A stretch of DNA of 64,000 bases, from contig DASPFV010000028.1 in NCBI GenBank assembly GCA_035620975.1, forward strand, positions 1 through 64,000, read 5' to 3'. The notes beneath the pieces are model-generated. The model was not told the DNA's origin and made no database searches. It was given only the letters and a program-made list of their open reading frames with translations. Both the position numbers and the translations under genes were made by a program. How positions within the stretch are numbered: position 1 is the first letter of the stretch; the number at the start of each line of letters is the position of its first letter. The DNA comes from DASPFV01 sp035620975. Its GTDB lineage: Bacteria; Acidobacteriota; Vicinamibacteria; Vicinamibacterales; 2-12-FULL-66-21. Of the stretch, positions 33,216-42,351 are shown piece by piece.

Positions 33216-35471
33216 TCAGCTGGGCCTGGTGAAGAGCGCGGAATCGAGCGGGATGTTGTACTCGAACGTCCGGATCGTGCGCTCGATGACCGGAGCGCCG
33301 GGACGGCGGACGATCGCCTTGAACGCGACCTGCAGGCCCTCGATGGAGCGGTAATCGGAAAAGGTCTCCTCGGCCGTGGCGGCGCCCGATGGTGTCGAGA
33401 CGGGATACTGCTGGCGCGCAATGAGGCCGGTCTCGGGATCGAACGCAATCGTCATCGGCGCCATGCCCGACGACTGGACCTCCAGGGCCGGCAGCGGACG
33501 CCCGCCCGCATCGTACGAGGTGCGTCGAGCCTGCAGGCGGCCCTCGGCGAGCGCGATGAGCAGGGGGATGGTGTCGCGCTGGACGCTGGCCTTCATCTCG
33601 GCGGCCGCGGGGGCCGACGCCTGCCGGGCCCCGCGGGAGTCGACCACGAAGTAGTCTCCGGCGAGGAAGAGCTGAGCGACGCCCTCGAGCTCCACGCGAT
33701 AGGCGCCCGGATATCGGATCCAGGTCGTCGTAATGGCTTCGGCGCGTCCGCGATCGCTCTGCATGGCCGTCGTGGAGCTCACGCGGATGGTACGGACCGC
33801 GCGCAGCTTCTCGAGCCCGCCCTTCGCCTGGACCGCCCGATCGATGAGCTCGCGGGCGGAGCCGCCGGCCTCCCGAGGCGCGGCGGGCCGTGCCTGGGGC
33901 GCCGGCTCGACGAGGCTGTGGGGAGCCGCCGGTTCGAGGCCGGTCGAGGCATCCGACGAATCGGATTCCGGCTCGCGGCGATTCGCCGGCACCGAGCCAG
34001 GGCGCCGGAGATCGGTGGCAATGAGGTCCAGATCGGTGAGCGGAATGCGTTCGAACTCATCGAAGCCGGCGCCGGTCAGCTGCTTGGAGAAGACCGACGC
34101 ATCGCCGACCAGCACGATCGAGAGCCGATCGGGACGCAGGTAAGCCCGCGCGACGCGCTGGATGTCGTCGGGAGTGACGGAATTGACGCGCTCGCGGAAG
34201 GTCTCGAGCTCCTCGAGGTCGAGTCCGTAGAACACGGCGTTGAGCACCTGGAGCGCGATGGCGCTGGGTGTCTCGATCGTCAGCGGGAAACTGCCGGTGA
34301 GATAGGCCTGGGCGTCGGCCAGCTCACGCTCCTGCACGCGCTGCCGCTGCAGACGCCACATCTCGTCGACGATCAGCCGGAGCGCCTCGGCGGTGCTCTC
34401 CGAACGCGTGTCGGTCTCGGCCACGAGATCGCCGGACTCCTTGAGCGCGTGGACGTCGGCGGACGCGCCGTAGGTCAGGCCACGCTCGGACCGCAGCACG
34501 CGATGGAGGCGGTTGCCGCCTTCGCCGCCGAGAATCTTCAACGCAAGGTCGAGCGCGAGGTAATCGGGATGCTTCCGCGGCAGGGCGAGATTGCCGGCCC
34601 GGATCTCGGTCTGGACGGCGCCGGGCCGGTCGATCACGATCAGGCGCCGGGTCGCCGGCGGGGGGTCGATCGGCTTGATCACCTCCGTCTCGACCCGGCT
34701 CCAGTTTCCGAACGCCCGCGCTGCCCCTGCGAACGCCACGTCCGGCTGCACGTCGCCGACGATGGCCAGAATGGCGTTGTTGGCGCCGAACCACCGCCGG
34801 TGGTGCGCCAGCAGGTCCTCGCGCGTGATGGACGCGATCGTCGCCGGCGTCCCGGAGTCGGGACGCCCGTAGGGATGCACCCCGTACACGAGCCGGTCGA
34901 ACACGACGCCCGCGAGGTAGTCGGGATCCTCGTAGCTGACCTTGAGCCCGGAGAGGATCTGCTGCCTCTGCCGATCGATCTCGTCCGGCGCGAAGGCGGG
35001 GTTGCGGGCGAGATCGGCGACCATGTCGAGCGCGAGATCCAGGCTGTCCTTCATGACGACGGCGTTGATGAAGGTCAGATCGCTGCCCGCGCCGGTGCCA
35101 ATCAGCCCGCCAATCGATTCGATCGCCGAGGCGATCTGCTCCGCGCTCCTGGTCGTCGTGCCCTGATCGAGGAGCGCCGCCGCCAGGCTCGCCACGCCCG
35201 GCTTGTCCATGGGATCCTGCGCGCCGCCGGCCCGGACGATGAGACGCAGGCTGACCGCCGGCTGCTCGTGGTGGGAGACGGCGATCACCTGCAGCCCGTT
35301 GGGCAGCGTTCTGATCTGGTACGGCGGGAACTTGACCTCGCGCGCCGGCAGCGGCCGGGGTGGTCGCTCCGTCGGCCAGTCTGCCACCTGCGCGGCCGCG
35401 ATCGAGGTCCAAGCGAGCAGGCACGCGCCGAGTGCCGCAACCCGGACAGCCGGGCCGAGCCGCAGCCTCAT
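33216..35471 (-). CDS. Inactive-type M16 peptidase subunit with C-terminal LolA-like extension
   Basis: A 751-aa exported protein (signal peptide ending about residue 27, AAAQ). Residues about 40-480 form an M16 double domain, but the HxxEH position reads PGVASLAAALLDQG, so zinc binding is lost; LRSERGLTYGASAD is the Arg/Tyr substrate loop. A Pro/Ala linker (about 500-530) leads to roughly 220 residues beginning ELIDRAVQAKGGLEKLRAV that look like a LolA/lipoprotein-sorting beta fold. It is the partner of the active subunit upstream, coupled by ATGA. The extension is unusual for this class. Confidence 0.82.
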   Translation of the reverse strand: MRLRLGPAVRVAALGACLLAWTSIAAAQVADWPTERPPRPLPAREVKFPPYQIRTLPNGLQVIAVSHHEQPAVSLRLIVRAGGAQDPMDKPGVASLAAALLDQGTTTRSAEQIASAIESIGGLIGTGAGSDLTFINAVVMKDSLDLALDMVADLARNPAFAPDEIDRQRQQILSGLKVSYEDPDYLAGVVFDRLVYGVHPYGRPDSGTPATIASITREDLLAHHRRWFGANNAILAIVGDVQPDVAFAGAARAFGNWSRVETEVIKPIDPPPATRRLIVIDRPGAVQTEIRAGNLALPRKHPDYLALDLALKILGGEGGNRLHRVLRSERGLTYGASADVHALKESGDLVAETDTRSESTAEALRLIVDEMWRLQRQRVQERELADAQAYLTGSFPLTIETPSAIALQVLNAVFYGLDLEELETFRERVNSVTPDDIQRVARAYLRPDRLSIVLVGDASVFSKQLTGAGFDEFERIPLTDLDLIATDLRRPGSVPANRREPESDSSDASTGLEPAAPHSLVEPAPQARPAAPREAGGSARELIDRAVQAKGGLEKLRAVRTIRVSSTTAMQSDRGRAEAITTTWIRYPGAYRVELEGVAQLFLAGDYFVVDSRGARQASAPAAAEMKASVQRDTIPLLIALAEGRLQARRTSYDAGGRPLPALEVQSSGMAPMTIAFDPETGLIARQQYPVSTPSGAATAEETFSDYRSIEGLQVAFKAIVRRPGAPVIERTIRTFEYNIPLDSALFTRPS

Positions 35472-36847
35472 CGCGACGACCCCGAGCCGCGCGGCAGGAT
35501 GGTGACCACCAGCCGGTTCTCGCTCGTGAAATAGGTGCGCGCCACCCGCTGGACATCCGCGGCGGTGGTCTTCATGAAAATGTCGAACTCCCCGTCCGCC
35601 GTGGTGATGTCGTCGTGAATGACGGCCGCATGGCCGAGCTGCGAGGCCTTGTCCTTGTTGGACTCCCGGCTCAGGATGTAGTCGCGCGCGAACTGGTTCT
35701 TCGCCTGCTGCAGCTCCGCTTCGCTGATCGGCTCCTTCTTCAGCCTCTCGAGCTCCGCGGTGAGCGCGGCCGTGCCCTCCTCGGGCGATCGGCCGGGCTG
35801 CATGATCGCCACCGCGAAGAACAGGTTCGGGTGCTCGATGATGTTGCCGCCTCCGAAGGCGGCCAGCGCGAGCTGCTTCTCGTAGACCAGCCGCCGGTAG
35901 ATCCGCGAGCTCTGGCCGTCCGAGAGCACCTTCGACGCGATGTGCAGCGGGTACGAATCCGGGTGCCCGTCGTACGTGATGTGATGGGCGACCACCACCG
36001 CGGGGAGCGGCCAGCTCTCCTCGAGCTGGACGCGGCGCTCCTGCGTTTTCGCCGGCTCCTGCGGGATGTCGCGCGGCACGGGGCCGTCGGACTTCGGCAC
36101 GCGGCCCAGATACCGGGTCACCAGCGAGAGCGCTTCCTTGGTGTCGAAGTCCCCGACCAGCACGAGGGTGGCGTTGTTCGGGACGTAGTACGTGCGGAAG
36201 AAGTCGCGGACGTCCTCGATCGACGCCGCTTCGAGATCCGCCATGCTGCCGATCGTCGGGTGCTTGTAGGGATGGACGGTGAACGCCTGGTCGTAGATGA
36301 TCTCGTTCAGCCGGCCGTACGGCTGGTTTTCGATCCGCATCCGCCGCTCTTCCTTCACGACCTCCCGCTCGGTGGCGAACACCTTCTCGTCGATCCGCAG
36401 CGAGGCCATGCGATCGGCCTCGAGCCACAGCACGAGCGGCAGGTACTGGGCCGGAAAGGTCTGCCAGAAGACCGTCACGTCCTCGTTCGTGTAGGCGTTG
36501 CTCTGCCCGCCGACGCTCGAGATGTGGGACGGGTGCCCCTCTGGCTCCACGTTCCGCGAGCCCTTGAACATCATGTGCTCGAAGAGGTGCGCGAAGCCCG
36601 TGCGGCCCTTCTTCTCGTTCTTCGACCCGACGTGGTACCAGACCTCGGCGTGCACGATCGGCGTCGAGTGGTCCTCCAGCAGCACCACCTTCAGCCCGTT
36701 CGGCAGGGTCGTCATCGTGTAGTCGAGCCGAGGCGGCCGGACGGCCGCGTCGGCCGCCGGATCGAGCACCAGCAGGCCGGCCAGCGCCAGCAGCACGCCG
36801 GCCGCACTCCGCGGCCAGCGCGACGATGCGAGGGATGCCACAGTCAT
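35468..36847 (-). CDS. M16-family zinc peptidase, active subunit
   Basis: A 459-aa exported pitrilysin-like peptidase. After a hydrophobic signal (about residues 14-35), the inverted zinc motif is HLFEHMMFKG (His87, Glu90, His91), with the third ligand in EREVVKEE (about Glu166/167). The second M16 half follows with SRIYRRLVYEKQLA. It should act in the periplasm with the inactive partner encoded next, as in other bacterial M16A/M16B pairs. CATAAT lies 8 nt before the ATG. Confidence 0.92.
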   Translation of the reverse strand: MTVASLASSRWPRSAAGVLLALAGLLVLDPAADAAVRPPRLDYTMTTLPNGLKVVLLEDHSTPIVHAEVWYHVGSKNEKKGRTGFAHLFEHMMFKGSRNVEPEGHPSHISSVGGQSNAYTNEDVTVFWQTFPAQYLPLVLWLEADRMASLRIDEKVFATEREVVKEERRMRIENQPYGRLNEIIYDQAFTVHPYKHPTIGSMADLEAASIEDVRDFFRTYYVPNNATLVLVGDFDTKEALSLVTRYLGRVPKSDGPVPRDIPQEPAKTQERRVQLEESWPLPAVVVAHHITYDGHPDSYPLHIASKVLSDGQSSRIYRRLVYEKQLALAAFGGGNIIEHPNLFFAVAIMQPGRSPEEGTAALTAELERLKKEPISEAELQQAKNQFARDYILSRESNKDKASQLGHAAVIHDDITTADGEFDIFMKTTAADVQRVARTYFTSENRLVVTILPRGSGSSR

Positions 36848-36855
36848 TACAACCG

Positions 36856-36861
36856 ATTATG
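36856..36861 (-). promoter_or_regulatory. -10-like hexamer (CATAAT) of the M16 operon
   Basis: CATAAT on the minus strand ends 8 nt before the ATG at 36847, without a Shine-Dalgarno. The 73-bp gap to the divergent lpxD also holds a short GCCGATT tandem (about 36880-36897) and GATACT (36905-36910), the latter 10 nt before the lpxD ATG. Confidence 0.4.
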
Positions 36862-36920
36862 GCACAGCAGGATGGCGAATTGCCGATTGCCGATTGCAGT
36901 ATGAGATACTTCGCGCGCCG

Positions 36921-37955
36921 ATGAAACTGCGTGAACTCGCGGGCAGGCTCGAGTGCCGGCTCGAGGGCGATGCCGAGGTCGAGATCACGGGCGTGGCGGG
37001 CATCGAGGCGGCCGGGCCCGGCGACCTCACGTTCTTCGCCAACCCGAAGTACGCGCCCGCGTTGCGCGGAACCCGGGCCTCGGCGGTGATCCTCGGCGAG
37101 TCGGCGGAGGCGGCGCCGTGCGCGATGCTGCGCGCGCGCGACGCCTATCTGGCGTTCGCGGAGGCCGTCGCCCTCTTCGCCGATCCGTGGCGCCCCGCGC
37201 CCGGCGTCCACCCCAGTGCAGTGCTCGGCGACGAGGTCGAGATCGCGCCGGATGCGTCCATCGGACCGTTCGCGGCGATCGGCGACCGCGCCCGTATCGG
37301 CGCGGGCACGATCGTCTTTCCGCACGCCACCATCGGACGCGAGGCCGTGCTCGGACACGGCTGCCTCGTGCACGCGCGTGTCTCGATCCGCGAGCGCGTT
37401 CGCATCGGGGACCGCGTGGTCGTCCAGGACGGCGCCGTCATCGGCAGCGACGGCTTCGGATTCGCCCGGCGTCCCGACGGCAGCCATCGGAAGATCCCGC
37501 AGATCGGCACGGTCGTCATCGAGGACGACGTGGAGATCGGCGCCAACGCCACGATCGACAGGCCCGCCGTCGGCGAAACACGCATCGGCGCGGGGTCCAA
37601 GATCGACAACCTCGTACAGATCGCTCACGGGGTCCGGCTCGGGCGCAACGTGCTGCTGGCCGCGCAGGTGGGAATCGCGGGGAGCACCACCCTCGAGGAC
37701 GCCGTGACACTGGCGGGCCAGGTCGGCGTCGCCGGTCACCTGACGATCGGCCGGGGCGTCGTCGCGACGGCACAGACGGGGATTCCGAACTCGGTCGAAG
37801 CGGGCGCATTCATTTCCGGGTATCCGGCCATCCCGAACCGCGAATGGCTGAAATCGGCCGCCGTATTCCGGAAGCTGCCCGAGATCCGCCGTGCCCTGGC
37901 CGAGATCGAACGGCGCCTGGAGGAGCTCGAAGGCCGCCAGGGCCGGGAACCCTGA
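36921..37955 (+). CDS. lpxD: UDP-3-O-(3-hydroxyacyl)glucosamine N-acyltransferase
   Basis: A 344-aa acyltransferase of lipid A synthesis. The N-terminal uridine-binding domain (ITGVAGIEAAGPGDLTFFAN) precedes left-handed beta-helix hexapeptide repeats (ASIGPFAAIGDRARIGAGTI), with GSDGFGFA and the catalytic His in VQIAHGV. A C-terminal helix follows (EIRRALAEIERRLEELE). ATG 36921 matches the family start (MKLRELA); the upstream in-frame codon at 36894 would add nine unrelated residues. Confidence 0.96.
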   Translation: MKLRELAGRLECRLEGDAEVEITGVAGIEAAGPGDLTFFANPKYAPALRGTRASAVILGESAEAAPCAMLRARDAYLAFAEAVALFADPWRPAPGVHPSAVLGDEVEIAPDASIGPFAAIGDRARIGAGTIVFPHATIGREAVLGHGCLVHARVSIRERVRIGDRVVVQDGAVIGSDGFGFARRPDGSHRKIPQIGTVVIEDDVEIGANATIDRPAVGETRIGAGSKIDNLVQIAHGVRLGRNVLLAAQVGIAGSTTLEDAVTLAGQVGVAGHLTIGRGVVATAQTGIPNSVEAGAFISGYPAIPNREWLKSAAVFRKLPEIRRALAEIERRLEELEGRQGREP

Positions 37956-38092
37956 GAACGGCGCCAGGCCGCGACCGTCGCCACCTGCGAATCTCAGCGG
38001 GCAGCGGCGAATCCGACGGCGAGCGCAGATGCGAGCGCGAGCCCAGAGTCCGGGCCACGCGCGCCGGCCGCGGCCCGATCCCTTGAATCCGG

Positions 38093-38782
38093 TTACGGGC
38101 TGGTCGTCGCCGTCCGCTCGAAAAAGCTGACCAGGTGCTCGAGCCGAAGGCGCTCCGCGACATCCTCCACCTGGCGCACCCGTACCGCCGGCTCGAGCTG
38201 CAGCGCCCGGCGCAGTTCCGAGAGCGGCGCGCTGGGCTGCGCGGACCACCGCACGCCGGTGAGCCCCTGCCGCGCGCCGCGGAGGGACAGATAGTGGCCA
38301 ACCAGCCGGAACGCGAAGTAGTAGGCGATGACGTTGGGACCGGGGACGAGCATCAGGGCGCCCGAGCCGATGAAACCGAGGCTGTCGATAATCAGCCAGA
38401 AGCGATGCTTGTCGAAGTCCTTGCCGAGCTGCGCGCGCAGCAGGCCCAGCGAGGCTTCCGCCTGGAGATCGTCAGGATAGTGGAGGCACGCCGCCGACTG
38501 GCGCCGGAGGTGCCAGAGCAGGCGCTGCTCGGCGATGCTCTCGGCCACCCAGCGCATGGTGCGCGTCCGGGCGCGCCCGAGCCAGCTCCTGTCCGCGTGC
38601 GCCGGAGCCGGACGCCGGCGCTCGCGCTCGGCCTCGGCGAGCATGTCCCGGAACCGCTGGCGCAGCCTCCGGAACACGCCGCGGGTGTCTGTCCCGTCGA
38701 GGCCGGCGTCCGGCGGCTCGTCCGGAACCTCACAGTAGGGCTCGTACCGGTTCGAGCCGACGGGCACCAGGTACACGTCCAT
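38093..38782 (-). CDS. Mitochondrial K+/H+ exchange-related family protein
   Basis: A 229-aa protein starting MDVYLVPVGSNRYEPYCEVP. A central basic helical region (about 45-110) precedes one or two hydrophobic segments (IIDSLGFIGSGALMLVPGPN, about 140-158) and YYFAFRLVGHYLSLRGARQG. The N-terminal block and the proline-containing membrane segment match what I know as the Mit_KHE1-type family, whose yeast members affect mitochondrial K+/H+ exchange; bacterial function is unknown. Confidence 0.7.
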   Translation of the reverse strand: MDVYLVPVGSNRYEPYCEVPDEPPDAGLDGTDTRGVFRRLRQRFRDMLAEAERERRRPAPAHADRSWLGRARTRTMRWVAESIAEQRLLWHLRRQSAACLHYPDDLQAEASLGLLRAQLGKDFDKHRFWLIIDSLGFIGSGALMLVPGPNVIAYYFAFRLVGHYLSLRGARQGLTGVRWSAQPSAPLSELRRALQLEPAVRVRQVEDVAERLRLEHLVSFFERTATTSP

Positions 38783-38924
38783 GGACCGGTCTACGATAGC
38801 ACCTGCAGCAGCGTTCCAGCCCGTGTGGCAGCGGCGATCGCGTCCGCGAGTCACGGTGATCGGCTGTTCCCCTGCTCCACTGCCCTGCCCCTTTTTCGCA
38901 CGCAGATGCGGTTTCCACCTCCTG

Positions 38925-38930
38925 TAAGAT
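38925..38930 (+). promoter_or_regulatory. -10-like hexamer (TAAGAT)
   Basis: TAAGAT ends 7 nt before the ATG at 38938 and no Shine-Dalgarno is present. The context CTCCTGTA just upstream also precedes the gatC -10 hexamer at 43300. Confidence 0.35.
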
Positions 38931-38937
38931 GAACGCC

Positions 38938-39525
38938 ATGAAACGGGCGGCCCCGCTGGCGGCCACGCTCATCGCCGGCTTCCTGCAGACGCAGCCCGGT
39001 CAGCCCGTCACGCTCGAGCTGCGGGTCTTCCATGGCTACGAGGAAGTCACGCGTCGCGTCCGGGCAACCGTGCACCGGGCCGGCGATCGAGGCGAGGCCG
39101 TGGCGCAGCGGGACCCGGCCGAGGGGAGCCTGGAGTTCGCGCTCCCCGAAGGCATCTACGACGCACAGGTCTTCGAGGAAATCGACGGCAAGGTGCTGAA
39201 CATCAGGTGGGCCAACCGCCTCGTGGTGATGCGGTATCCCGACGAAGGGGGGCGTCATCTCGAGGTGGTCAACTTCGCCAACGGATACGGGGCACTGCAG
39301 GTACGGCCGGCATCCGGCACACCGATCGAGCTCACGCTATACCCTCCCGGCGGGCGCGAACGCCCGGCTGCTGCGGCCATCCAGGGCACCGACTACTCGC
39401 TCTTCGTGGTCCCGGCGGGCGTGTACGACCTGCTGGTGAAGGTGCGGGGCAAGAGCGTCTGGCACACCGGTGTCGAGGTCCCGCTGGATCGAACCCGGTT
39501 CTGGGTTCTCCCTGAACAGGGCTGA
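38938..39525 (+). CDS. Exported protein of unknown function
   Basis: A 195-aa protein with a probable signal peptide (MKRAAPLAATLIAGFLQTQ). The mature part is beta-rich with spaced strands (VTLELRVFHGYEEVTRRV, GIYDAQVFEEIDGKVLNIRW, YSLFVVPAGVYDLLVKV), consistent with one or two Ig-like or prealbumin-like domains. ATG 38938 is preferred to the in-frame 38929 because it lies 7 nt after TAAGAT and begins the signal peptide. Family not recognised. Confidence 0.6.
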   Translation: MKRAAPLAATLIAGFLQTQPGQPVTLELRVFHGYEEVTRRVRATVHRAGDRGEAVAQRDPAEGSLEFALPEGIYDAQVFEEIDGKVLNIRWANRLVVMRYPDEGGRHLEVVNFANGYGALQVRPASGTPIELTLYPPGGRERPAAAAIQGTDYSLFVVPAGVYDLLVKVRGKSVWHTGVEVPLDRTRFWVLPEQG

Positions 39526-39542
39526 CCGCGAGTGCAGCCGGC

Positions 39543-40010
39543 ATGACGCCACCTCTCACCGACGCGGAGCTGATCAGGCGGCTGCTCCTGGCGGCCGTGC
39601 TCGGCGGCGTCCTGGGACTCGAGCGCGAGCTGCGGCAGAAGACGGCGGGGCTCCGCACCAACATCCTCATCGCGATTGGTTCCGCGCTCTTCACGCTCAT
39701 GTCGTCCGAGCTGGCGGACGGAATCGGCGCCGATCCGGGCCGGGTTGCCGCGCAGATCGTCACCGGCATCGGATTTCTCGGCGCCGGCGCCATTCTGCGG
39801 ACCGGCAGCGGGATTTACGGGCTGACGACGGCCGCCACGATCTGGGTCAACGCGGCAGTGGGCGTGGCCGCCGGCGGCGGCGAGTACAACCTCGCGATCA
39901 TCGCGACCGTGATCACGCTCGCCGTGCTGCTCGTGCTGCACCCGATCGAGGCGGCGCTCGATCGCCGGGAGGAGAAACGGAAGCAGGCCGGGCCGTCTAC
40001 TGACGCCTGA
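39543..40010 (+). CDS. MgtC/SapB-family membrane protein
   Basis: A 155-aa protein with four to five helices. Family motifs are GGVLGLERELRQKTAGLRTNI and TGIGFLGAGAILRTGSGIYGLTTAATIW. It lacks the C-terminal ACT-like domain of Salmonella MgtC and is thus the short SapB form. Relatives act in Mg2+-limitation responses and in restraining ATP synthase or other membrane targets; the role here is unknown. Its 3' end overlaps the convergent nuclease-like gene by 14 bp. Confidence 0.9.
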   Translation: MTPPLTDAELIRRLLLAAVLGGVLGLERELRQKTAGLRTNILIAIGSALFTLMSSELADGIGADPGRVAAQIVTGIGFLGAGAILRTGSGIYGLTTAATIWVNAAVGVAAGGGEYNLAIIATVITLAVLLVLHPIEAALDRREEKRKQAGPSTDA

Positions 40011-40869
40011 CGCGCCGCGGGACGAGCGGGACGTCGAGCGGCACGGCCGGACGCCCCGCATCCGTCCAGGCGTCGGCGATGATCGACGCGACGCCGGTGA
40101 TCGACTCCGACAGCCGCCGCGTGAGAATCGGCTCCACCTTCCCGAAGAGCCCGTCGAAGTACTGGTCGTCGTACAGCTCCCGGCCGGCCACCGCCGCGCG
40201 ATCGGCATCGAGCACCGGCTGCACCAGCGGGAAGCTCTCGAGCAGCCGGGCGAACACGAAGTCGCGCGGCGACTCGGCTATCGGCGCGATCGGCCCGGGC
40301 TCGACGCGCAGCACGCGCCGGTACCGCTCGAAGAGCTCCGTCTCGAACCGGGCGTGGATGCCCCACTGGCCGGTCAGCTGGCCGTCGTAGTTGAGGGCGG
40401 CGTGGAACGGGACGTGCGCGTCGGCGACGTAGTGTGCGAGGACGGACGAGAAGAACTTGATGTTCTCGCGCGAGTAGGGCCCCTTCCCCGCGAACGCGTC
40501 GACGAGCCTCGCGTGGATCTCGGCAGTCCGCCACGGCAGCGTGCCGTTCTTCAGAACGAACTCACGGCCGTACCTCTCCACGGCTTCGTCGAACTCGCGG
40601 GGCAGCGCCACGAACGGATACGGGCCGTACGCGTCCATGTCGACGAAGTGCCGCGGCGGCTCCTCCTCCCACCCCGCGGTCCGCCACAGATCCGGATCGA
40701 TCGAATGCTCGACGATCGCGACCCGATGCCGGTCGAAGAACGGCCGGATCTCCGGCGGGAGCAGCTCGATGGCCCGGTCGGTGACGAACCGGTGCACATC
40801 GAATCCCCACGCGCCGACGGATGCCGGCGTGACCAGCAGCCCGACGGCGAGGACGACGCTGACGCGCAT
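39997..40869 (-). CDS. S1/P1-nuclease- or phospholipase-C-like exported protein
   Basis: A 290-aa exported protein. The signal peptide ends so that the mature chain starts AWGFDVHRFV; the N-terminal Trp and nearby His are zinc ligands in this fold. Further candidate ligands are HSIDPDLWR, HFVDMDAYG and HYVADAHVPFHAALNYDGQ. The order matches the P1-nuclease/phospholipase C helical fold, but it is divergent enough that nuclease versus lipase cannot be chosen. ATG 40869 begins the signal peptide. Confidence 0.75.
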   Translation of the reverse strand: MRVSVVLAVGLLVTPASVGAWGFDVHRFVTDRAIELLPPEIRPFFDRHRVAIVEHSIDPDLWRTAGWEEEPPRHFVDMDAYGPYPFVALPREFDEAVERYGREFVLKNGTLPWRTAEIHARLVDAFAGKGPYSRENIKFFSSVLAHYVADAHVPFHAALNYDGQLTGQWGIHARFETELFERYRRVLRVEPGPIAPIAESPRDFVFARLLESFPLVQPVLDADRAAVAGRELYDDQYFDGLFGKVEPILTRRLSESITGVASIIADAWTDAGRPAVPLDVPLVPRRVRRQ

Positions 40870-40913
40870 GACTTCCAGAATCCTCCCGCTGGCGCGCGAC
40901 CGCCAGGGCTCCA

Positions 40914-41813
40914 TCATACTGTGCGCATGAGCCTGCGGAGCGTCCGCAGGTTGCGCGCGTCCCACGGATCGACGTCGCGCCGGCGTCTCGATTCCGGCGT
41001 GTCGAGCTTGGGCGTCTCGAGCAGCATGGGAAGCCCCGCGAAGCGCCGATCGTTCACGATCCGGCGGAAAACCTCGAGCCCCAGGAACCCCTTGCCGATG
41101 TGCTCGTGTCGATCGACGCGGCTGCCGCAGGGCCGACGCGAATCGTTCAGGTGGAACGCCCGCAGCCGGCCCAGCCCGACGAGGCGATCGAATCGCAGGA
41201 ACGTGTCGGCGTAGCCGGTTTCGGACACGATGTCGTAGCCGGCGGCGAGCAGATGACAGGTGTCGAGGCAGACTCCGACGCGGGGAGTTCCGTCCAGTCG
41301 CTCGAGGATCTCGGCCAGGTGCTCGAAGCAGTGCCCCAGAGAGGTGCCCTGACCGGCCGTGTGCTCGAGCAGGATCGCGGTCCGGCCGCGGGGGCGCGCC
41401 TGCAGAACCTGCCGGAGTCCTTCGGCAACGAGCGTTAGACCCTCGGCTGCGGTGCCGCCCGTGTGCGCGCCCGGGTGCATGACCAGGAAGTCGAGGCCGA
41501 GACGCTCCGCGCGATCGAGCTCGGCGTCGAGCGCGGCGATCGACTGCGCGCGCAGCGCCGGCGAAGCCGCCGCGATGTTGATGAGATAACTGTCGTGGGC
41601 CAGGACGGGATGGATCCCCGTCTCCCTGACGCGGGCCCGGAACTGTGCGACCTCCCCGGGCGGAAGCGGCCGGGCACGCCACTGCCCTGCCGACTTCGTG
41701 AAGATCTGGAGGGTCTCGCAACGCGACGCGACGGCGCGGTCGACGGCGCGCGGCAGCCCTCCCGCAATCGACAGATGCGCCCCGAGCCGCGGAGCCTCAG
41801 CGCGCCGCGTCAC
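40914..41813 (-). CDS. nfo: Endonuclease IV (AP endonuclease)
   Basis: A 299-aa TIM-barrel repair nuclease. Motifs are GAHLSIAGGLPRAV, LQIFTKSAGQW, HDSYLINIA, DFLVMHPGAHTGG, LLEHTAGQG, VGVCLDTCHLLAAGYD, FHLNDSRRPCGSRVDRHEHIG and the final LETPK; together these hold the three-zinc ligands. It starts at GTG 41813, overlapping the stop of the AMMECR1 gene by 17 bp. It cleaves abasic sites in base excision repair. Confidence 0.95.
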   Translation of the reverse strand: MTRRAEAPRLGAHLSIAGGLPRAVDRAVASRCETLQIFTKSAGQWRARPLPPGEVAQFRARVRETGIHPVLAHDSYLINIAAASPALRAQSIAALDAELDRAERLGLDFLVMHPGAHTGGTAAEGLTLVAEGLRQVLQARPRGRTAILLEHTAGQGTSLGHCFEHLAEILERLDGTPRVGVCLDTCHLLAAGYDIVSETGYADTFLRFDRLVGLGRLRAFHLNDSRRPCGSRVDRHEHIGKGFLGLEVFRRIVNDRRFAGLPMLLETPKLDTPESRRRRDVDPWDARNLRTLRRLMRTV

Positions 41814-42351
41814 CGAAAACCTGGGCCGTGAAGCGGTACACGGCCGCGTCCCGCCGCCACGCGCCGGCGGCAAGACCGGCCTTGAGGCAGGTCTGTTCGA
41901 GGAAGGTCTCCGACGTCCAGTTCCACTCCACCGCAACCTGGGGCAGGAGGAGGCCTCGCCGCCGGCCGTGCTCGACCAGCAGGCCGTGGAGACCCACTGT
42001 GATCGAGGCCGGCACGGGCGGGGCGCACGGCTCGAAGGGCCCGAGAACCGAGATCTCGACCGAGAGCTCGTCGAGCTCCTTCACCGACACCGGCGGGAAC
42101 CGGGGATCCCGGCTGGCCGCATCACCGGCGCAGCGGGCCACGTCGATCGCCAGATCGTGGCGGCTCTCGAGCGTACCGAGACAGCCGCGGAGGTGGCGCC
42201 CGATCTTGAGGGTCACGAACACGCCGCTCGCCAGCGGCATCGTGAGCGTCGCGGATCGGGGAGGCGACTGCCCGGCCACCCGGGCCGCAATGGCCTGGCG
42301 CGCGATGAGCACGAGCGCCTCCTGATCGGAGAGCGTCAGCCGGCTACTCAT
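41797..42351 (-). CDS. AMMECR1-domain protein
   Basis: A 184-aa single-domain protein with the AMMECR1 hallmark LRGCLGTLESRHDLAIDVARCAGDAASRDPRFPPV and later GLLVEHGRRRGLLLPQVAVEWNW. It overlaps the MEMO1-like gene by 8 bp and nfo by 17 bp. AMMECR1, MEMO1 and a radical-SAM enzyme form the AmmeMemoRadiSam set in many bacteria and archaea. The radical-SAM member is not adjacent here. Molecular function is unresolved. Confidence 0.92.
   Translation of the reverse strand: MSSRLTLSDQEALVLIARQAIAARVAGQSPPRSATLTMPLASGVFVTLKIGRHLRGCLGTLESRHDLAIDVARCAGDAASRDPRFPPVSVKELDELSVEISVLGPFEPCAPPVPASITVGLHGLLVEHGRRRGLLLPQVAVEWNWTSETFLEQTCLKAGLAAGAWRRDAAVYRFTAQVFGDAAR

Noticed and set aside
33216..38249. A 1677-codon open frame suggesting one giant protein
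   Set aside because: Only the last 751 codons encode an M16 protein. The rest is antisense or out of frame to M16A and lpxD, and stops are rare at this GC content.
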